Assembly (NCBI GenBank): GCA_964349885.1
Contig: CAYGIQ010000042.1
Span: 1 to 17,717 of the forward strand
Direction: 5' to 3'
Source of the DNA: UBA1413 sp964349885
GTDB taxonomy: Bacteria > Bacteroidota > Bacteroidia > Bacteroidales > Prolixibacteraceae
Length of the DNA stretch: 17,717 nt
A program made the translations under genes and the position numbers. Position 1 is the stretch's first letter, and each line of letters opens with the position of its first letter. The notes under the pieces were generated by a model. That model saw nothing but the letters and a program-made list of their open reading frames with translations. It was not told where the DNA came from and ran no database searches. Positions 14,474 to 17,717 of the stretch are shown here, one piece after another.

Positions 14474-17400
14474 CTATAAAGTCAGGTTAATACCCATTGT
14501 TATAACCCTCTGACGTGGGGTTCCGTTGAAATCAACACCACCCGCTTCCATTTCGGGGTCAATACCGGTATATTTCGTACCCATCCACATATCCTGTCCC
14601 TGTATGAATACTCTCAGGTTTTCAACACCAATACGTTGCAATACTGGTTTAGGCAATGTATAACCAAGAATAATGTTCTGCAGCTTGATAAAGTCTCCTT
14701 TTTCAACAAAACGACCATTGGTCTGGTTTGAAATATTGACAAAGTTTGTTCCCTGCGACCACAAGCGTGGAGTCCATCCATCCCCTGGCTCATTAGCATT
14801 TTTCCAACGTCCCAGAATTTCACGGCCATTATTGGTAAAAGCATGACCGGTTAAATCATCACGCGTACGGTTCATAATATAGTTACCCCCACTGAAACGG
14901 AACATTACATTAAAATCAAAACCTGCATAGAAAAGTTTTGAATTAACGGCTCCAAAGAAAGTTGGTATCGACGGTCCAAAGATTTTCTTATCGGTAGCAC
15001 TGCTAAGGGTTGCAGCCTGAGAAATATCTCCCGGATTGTCTGGATTATATACCCTGTAGCTAGATGTGGGAATATTTCCCTGAACCAGATTGCCATCGGC
15101 TTTACGATAGATTGGATTACCATTTGCCTTGTTTACCCCTACATAATCGTAACCATAGATGGACCGGATAGATTCGCCGATGCGAATAATTACATAGTTA
15201 TTAGGCAAAATCTGTTCTTGGCCCTCAACAAGGGATATAATCTCATTCTTGGCAAGAGTGAAGTTGGCATCCACTGTCCAGGTCAATTTGTTGTTGCGGA
15301 TCAGGGTAGCCTCACCGGCAAATTCATACCCCCAGTTTTTGAGTTCACCAACGTTTTTGTTTACAGAGTTGCCGGGCACCCCAAACGAAGGAGGTGTTGG
15401 AGCAGCTAGGATCAAACCATCCTGATCGTTCTGATAGTAGTCAAACGATAATTTGTATTTTCCTTCGAGGAACATAGCGTCCATACCAAGGCCCAACTTT
15501 TTGCTCGTTTCCCATTTCAACTGGTCGTTGCCCATCTGCACGAAGGCGATACCGTTGTTGTCGCCATATTTGGCAGCACCATATAAACCAGCATAAGGAT
15601 AATTACCAATAGATACGTTACCCACCTCAGCATAAGAAGCACGAACTTTAAAGTCGGACACAATATCGCGGATTCCATCCATAAACGATTCGCGGGCAAT
15701 ATTCCAACCCACCGAACCACCAGGGAAAACACCGTATCTGTTTGCCTCCGGCAATGAAGAAATACCATCGTAACGAACTGCTGCCTGGATGAAATACTTT
15801 TCATCGTAGTTGTAGTTCAAACGACCGGCATAAGAGATAAATCCATTTTCGGACAACCCACCACCTGAGTTGGGTGTTCCATACGAGCCTGAAATCAAGT
15901 TATGCTGGAAAAACTCGTTGGAAAGGTCGGTACCCACTGCAAAGAAACTGTTTGCCCTTTGCCCCTGAAATTCGTTAACCAAAACTGCCGTTAAATTATG
16001 AACTTCACCGAATGTCTCATTATAAGACAATACATTTTGCCAGTTCCAACGGGTTATATTCTGAAAGTTATTCTGTACACGGCCTTTTACACTTTGGCCG
16101 TCACCATGGAATGGGTCATAATAAAGCAAACCTTCTGAACTGTTAAGGTCAATCCCAAATTGTGTACGGAAATTAAGACTTGGTAAAATATTAGCAGAAG
16201 CATAAGCATTACCGAGTGTGCGCATATTCTTGGTTGTAAATACGTTCTTGTCGAGCGTATAAACAATATTGGGCAGGTTATCACCAATGGTAGTTCCATT
16301 CTTCCATCTTCCTACCAAACCAGGTGAAGTAAAGTCGATGTTGTAACCGGTTGGATGTTCCGGATTGTAAATCGGGGTATTGGGCAACTGCCTAATAGCA
16401 GAGAAAATATTTCCAGAAAGTGAATTTTCCTCTGTATTCATGCCAAAGTACTGTGTTTGGGTAACCCCGATATTGGTTCCTAATGACAACCACCGGTTCA
16501 CCTTCTGGTCAACATTGGCCCTAGCAGAAAAACGACTCATTTCATTGGGCTTGCTAACCCCTTCCTGTGTGGTATAACCTATAGAAAAATAATAGCTGTT
16601 CATTTCGGAAGCACCCGACATAGAAATGTTATGATCTTGTTGGAAGGCATTCTTTCTGAGAACTGCCATCTGCCAGTCGGTATCCACACCACCATCAACT
16701 GCAAGCGGCGCCAGGTTTCTATTGGACAGTTTTTCGTTGGCAATTTCAATAAACTCTTTTGCATTCAACAGGTCGAAGAGATTTACCGGCTGGGCATACC
16801 CTACATAATTATTATAGCTTACTTTGAATTTACCTTTGGTTCCCCTTTTGGTTGTAATAAGCATTACCCCATTGGCAGCCCGCGATCCGTAAATTGCTGT
16901 GGCTGATCCGTCCTTAAGAATTTCAACCGATTCAATATCGGCTGGGTTAATATCGGCCAATGCATTACTTGAGGCATAACCACCAAGGTCTCCTGTTAGC
17001 ATTGGAACACCATCAACCACAATCAGAGGATAAGTACCTGATGAAATAGACCCGATACCACGAATACGAATCCGGGGGGCTTCACCAAGCACACCAGTGG
17101 CCGAAGTAATTTGCACACCCGCTGCACGGCCAGCCAATTGAGCTTCAAAACTCGGTGTGGCCAAATTGGCAATTTCATCACCTTTTACCTGAGAGATTGA
17201 GCCAGTTACTTCGCGTTTACGCTGAATACCATAACCAACAACTACCACCTCATCTACAGAAAAAATATCGATAGCCAATACAACATCAATTGCATTCCTT
17301 CCATCGATTGGAACTTCCTGTGTACGGTAACCAACAAAACTGTACATAAGTGTCTGCGCCGACTCTGGCACTTGTAGTACATAGTTACCGTCCAAATTGG

Positions 17401-17563
17401 TAACCGTTCCAAGGGAAGTACCCCTAACAATCACTGAAACTCCCGGGATGGGTGAATTGTCATCAGACGACACTATCTTACCGCTAATGGTTCGCGTCTG
17501 TGCATATACACCTGCAATACCTAGGAGAAAAAAGCTCATTAAAAGAAAGACAACTTTTTTCAT
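14474..17563 (-). CDS. SusC/RagA-family TonB-linked outer-membrane transporter
   Basis: An outer-membrane TonB-dependent importer of 1029 residues that pairs with the SusD lipoprotein. The signal peptide is 1-21 (GVYA cleavage). A carboxypeptidase-regulatory-like domain follows at about 25-97 (ISGKIVSSDDNSPIPGVSVIV; NLDGNYVLQVP). The TonB box is DEVVVVGYG (104-112). The plug runs to about residue 240 and contains QLAGRAAGVQITSATG, IRIRGIGSISSG and AIYGSRAANGVMLITTKRG. The remainder is the barrel, ending in RQRVITMGINLTL. There is no secretin/STN domain ahead of the plug, so direct control through a TonB-linked anti-sigma factor is unlikely. The gene comes first in a two-gene unit with susD. 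The window ends 154 bases upstream, so any regulator or glycosidase further upstream is out of view. Confidence 0.96.
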   Translation of the reverse strand: MKKVVFLLMSFFLLGIAGVYAQTRTISGKIVSSDDNSPIPGVSVIVRGTSLGTVTNLDGNYVLQVPESAQTLMYSFVGYRTQEVPIDGRNAIDVVLAIDIFSVDEVVVVGYGIQRKREVTGSISQVKGDEIANLATPSFEAQLAGRAAGVQITSATGVLGEAPRIRIRGIGSISSGTYPLIVVDGVPMLTGDLGGYASSNALADINPADIESVEILKDGSATAIYGSRAANGVMLITTKRGTKGKFKVSYNNYVGYAQPVNLFDLLNAKEFIEIANEKLSNRNLAPLAVDGGVDTDWQMAVLRKNAFQQDHNISMSGASEMNSYYFSIGYTTQEGVSKPNEMSRFSARANVDQKVNRWLSLGTNIGVTQTQYFGMNTEENSLSGNIFSAIRQLPNTPIYNPEHPTGYNIDFTSPGLVGRWKNGTTIGDNLPNIVYTLDKNVFTTKNMRTLGNAYASANILPSLNFRTQFGIDLNSSEGLLYYDPFHGDGQSVKGRVQNNFQNITRWNWQNVLSYNETFGEVHNLTAVLVNEFQGQRANSFFAVGTDLSNEFFQHNLISGSYGTPNSGGGLSENGFISYAGRLNYNYDEKYFIQAAVRYDGISSLPEANRYGVFPGGSVGWNIARESFMDGIRDIVSDFKVRASYAEVGNVSIGNYPYAGLYGAAKYGDNNGIAFVQMGNDQLKWETSKKLGLGMDAMFLEGKYKLSFDYYQNDQDGLILAAPTPPSFGVPGNSVNKNVGELKNWGYEFAGEATLIRNNKLTWTVDANFTLAKNEIISLVEGQEQILPNNYVIIRIGESIRSIYGYDYVGVNKANGNPIYRKADGNLVQGNIPTSSYRVYNPDNPGDISQAATLSSATDKKIFGPSIPTFFGAVNSKLFYAGFDFNVMFRFSGGNYIMNRTRDDLTGHAFTNNGREILGRWKNANEPGDGWTPRLWSQGTNFVNISNQTNGRFVEKGDFIKLQNIILGYTLPKPVLQRIGVENLRVFIQGQDMWMGTKYTGIDPEMEAGGVDFNGTPRQRVITMGINLTL

Positions 17564-17658
17564 AGATACATTTTTTAGTGTTTAAATATCTCTCCTTTCT
17601 GTGGATACATTGTTAACTCAAAAGCGGAATAATCAACTCTGCCCCTGTACCCTTTAAG

Positions 17659-17675
17659 ATTTGTTAACAAATTTA
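17659..17675 (-). promoter_or_regulatory. susC promoter -7 box overlapped by a 14-bp palindrome
   Basis: The minus strand reads TAAATTTG (17675-17668), a full match to TAnnTTTG, about 105 bases upstream of the susC start. It overlaps a perfect palindrome, ATTTGTTAACAAAT (17659-17672). The palindrome could be an operator at the transcription start, or chance in AT-rich DNA. The rest of 17564-17717 is an AT-rich leader and upstream region with no gene. Confidence 0.4.
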
Positions 17676-17717
17676 GTAAAGTAGCACCTATCTCATTGAA
17701 TATATTGTTAAATATAT

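Overview
The window looks like chromosomal DNA of a member of the Bacteroidota, probably class Bacteroidia. The grounds are a SusC/SusD pair, a GldA-type ABC ATPase, the long three-domain form of IspG, promoters matching the Bacteroidota -7 box TAnnTTTG, and the lack of Shine-Dalgarno sequences ahead of most starts. I cannot fix the genus. Apart from two short regions the genes look intact and vertically inherited. No mobile element, CRISPR array, tRNA or rRNA was seen.

Layout. 1-2739 (+): the 3' part of a PepSY-like gene, then a secreted GH42 beta-galactosidase-like enzyme. 2749-3432 (-): ispD. 3574-4232 (+): a DUF2461 gene broken by one missing base. 4229-5147 (-): a Tat-exported aldo/keto reductase cut by a 10-N assembly gap that can be closed on paper. 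5349-6605 (-): metK, with a downstream terminator and a leader holding what I read as a SAM-II riboswitch (6695-6747). 6801-7715 (-): gldA. 7804-9657 (+): ispG. 9729-10130 (+): a NikR-family regulator. 10181-12268 (+): a TonB-dependent receptor. 12269-12798: a largely empty stretch. 12799-17563 (-): terminator, susD and susC.

How the parts work together. IspD and IspG are two enzymes of the MEP isoprenoid pathway, in separate transcription units. MetK makes S-adenosylmethionine (SAM), and the SAM-II fold in its leader would give direct product feedback. The most interesting unit is the NikR-like gene plus TonB receptor. The regulator keeps an Arg-Gly-Ser DNA-reading face, and a perfect dyad GTAACAC-N14-GTGTTAC lies directly between it and the receptor start. 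Yet three of the four nickel ligands of E. coli NikR are replaced (His to Ala, Phe and Tyr). This suggests an outer-membrane uptake system run by a NikR-type repressor that no longer senses nickel in the usual way. SusC/SusD form an outer-membrane glycan importer with no degradative enzyme beside them in this window.

Assembly quality is weakest at 3.9-4.8 kb. Both apparent gene breaks there look like sequence artefacts rather than real lesions.
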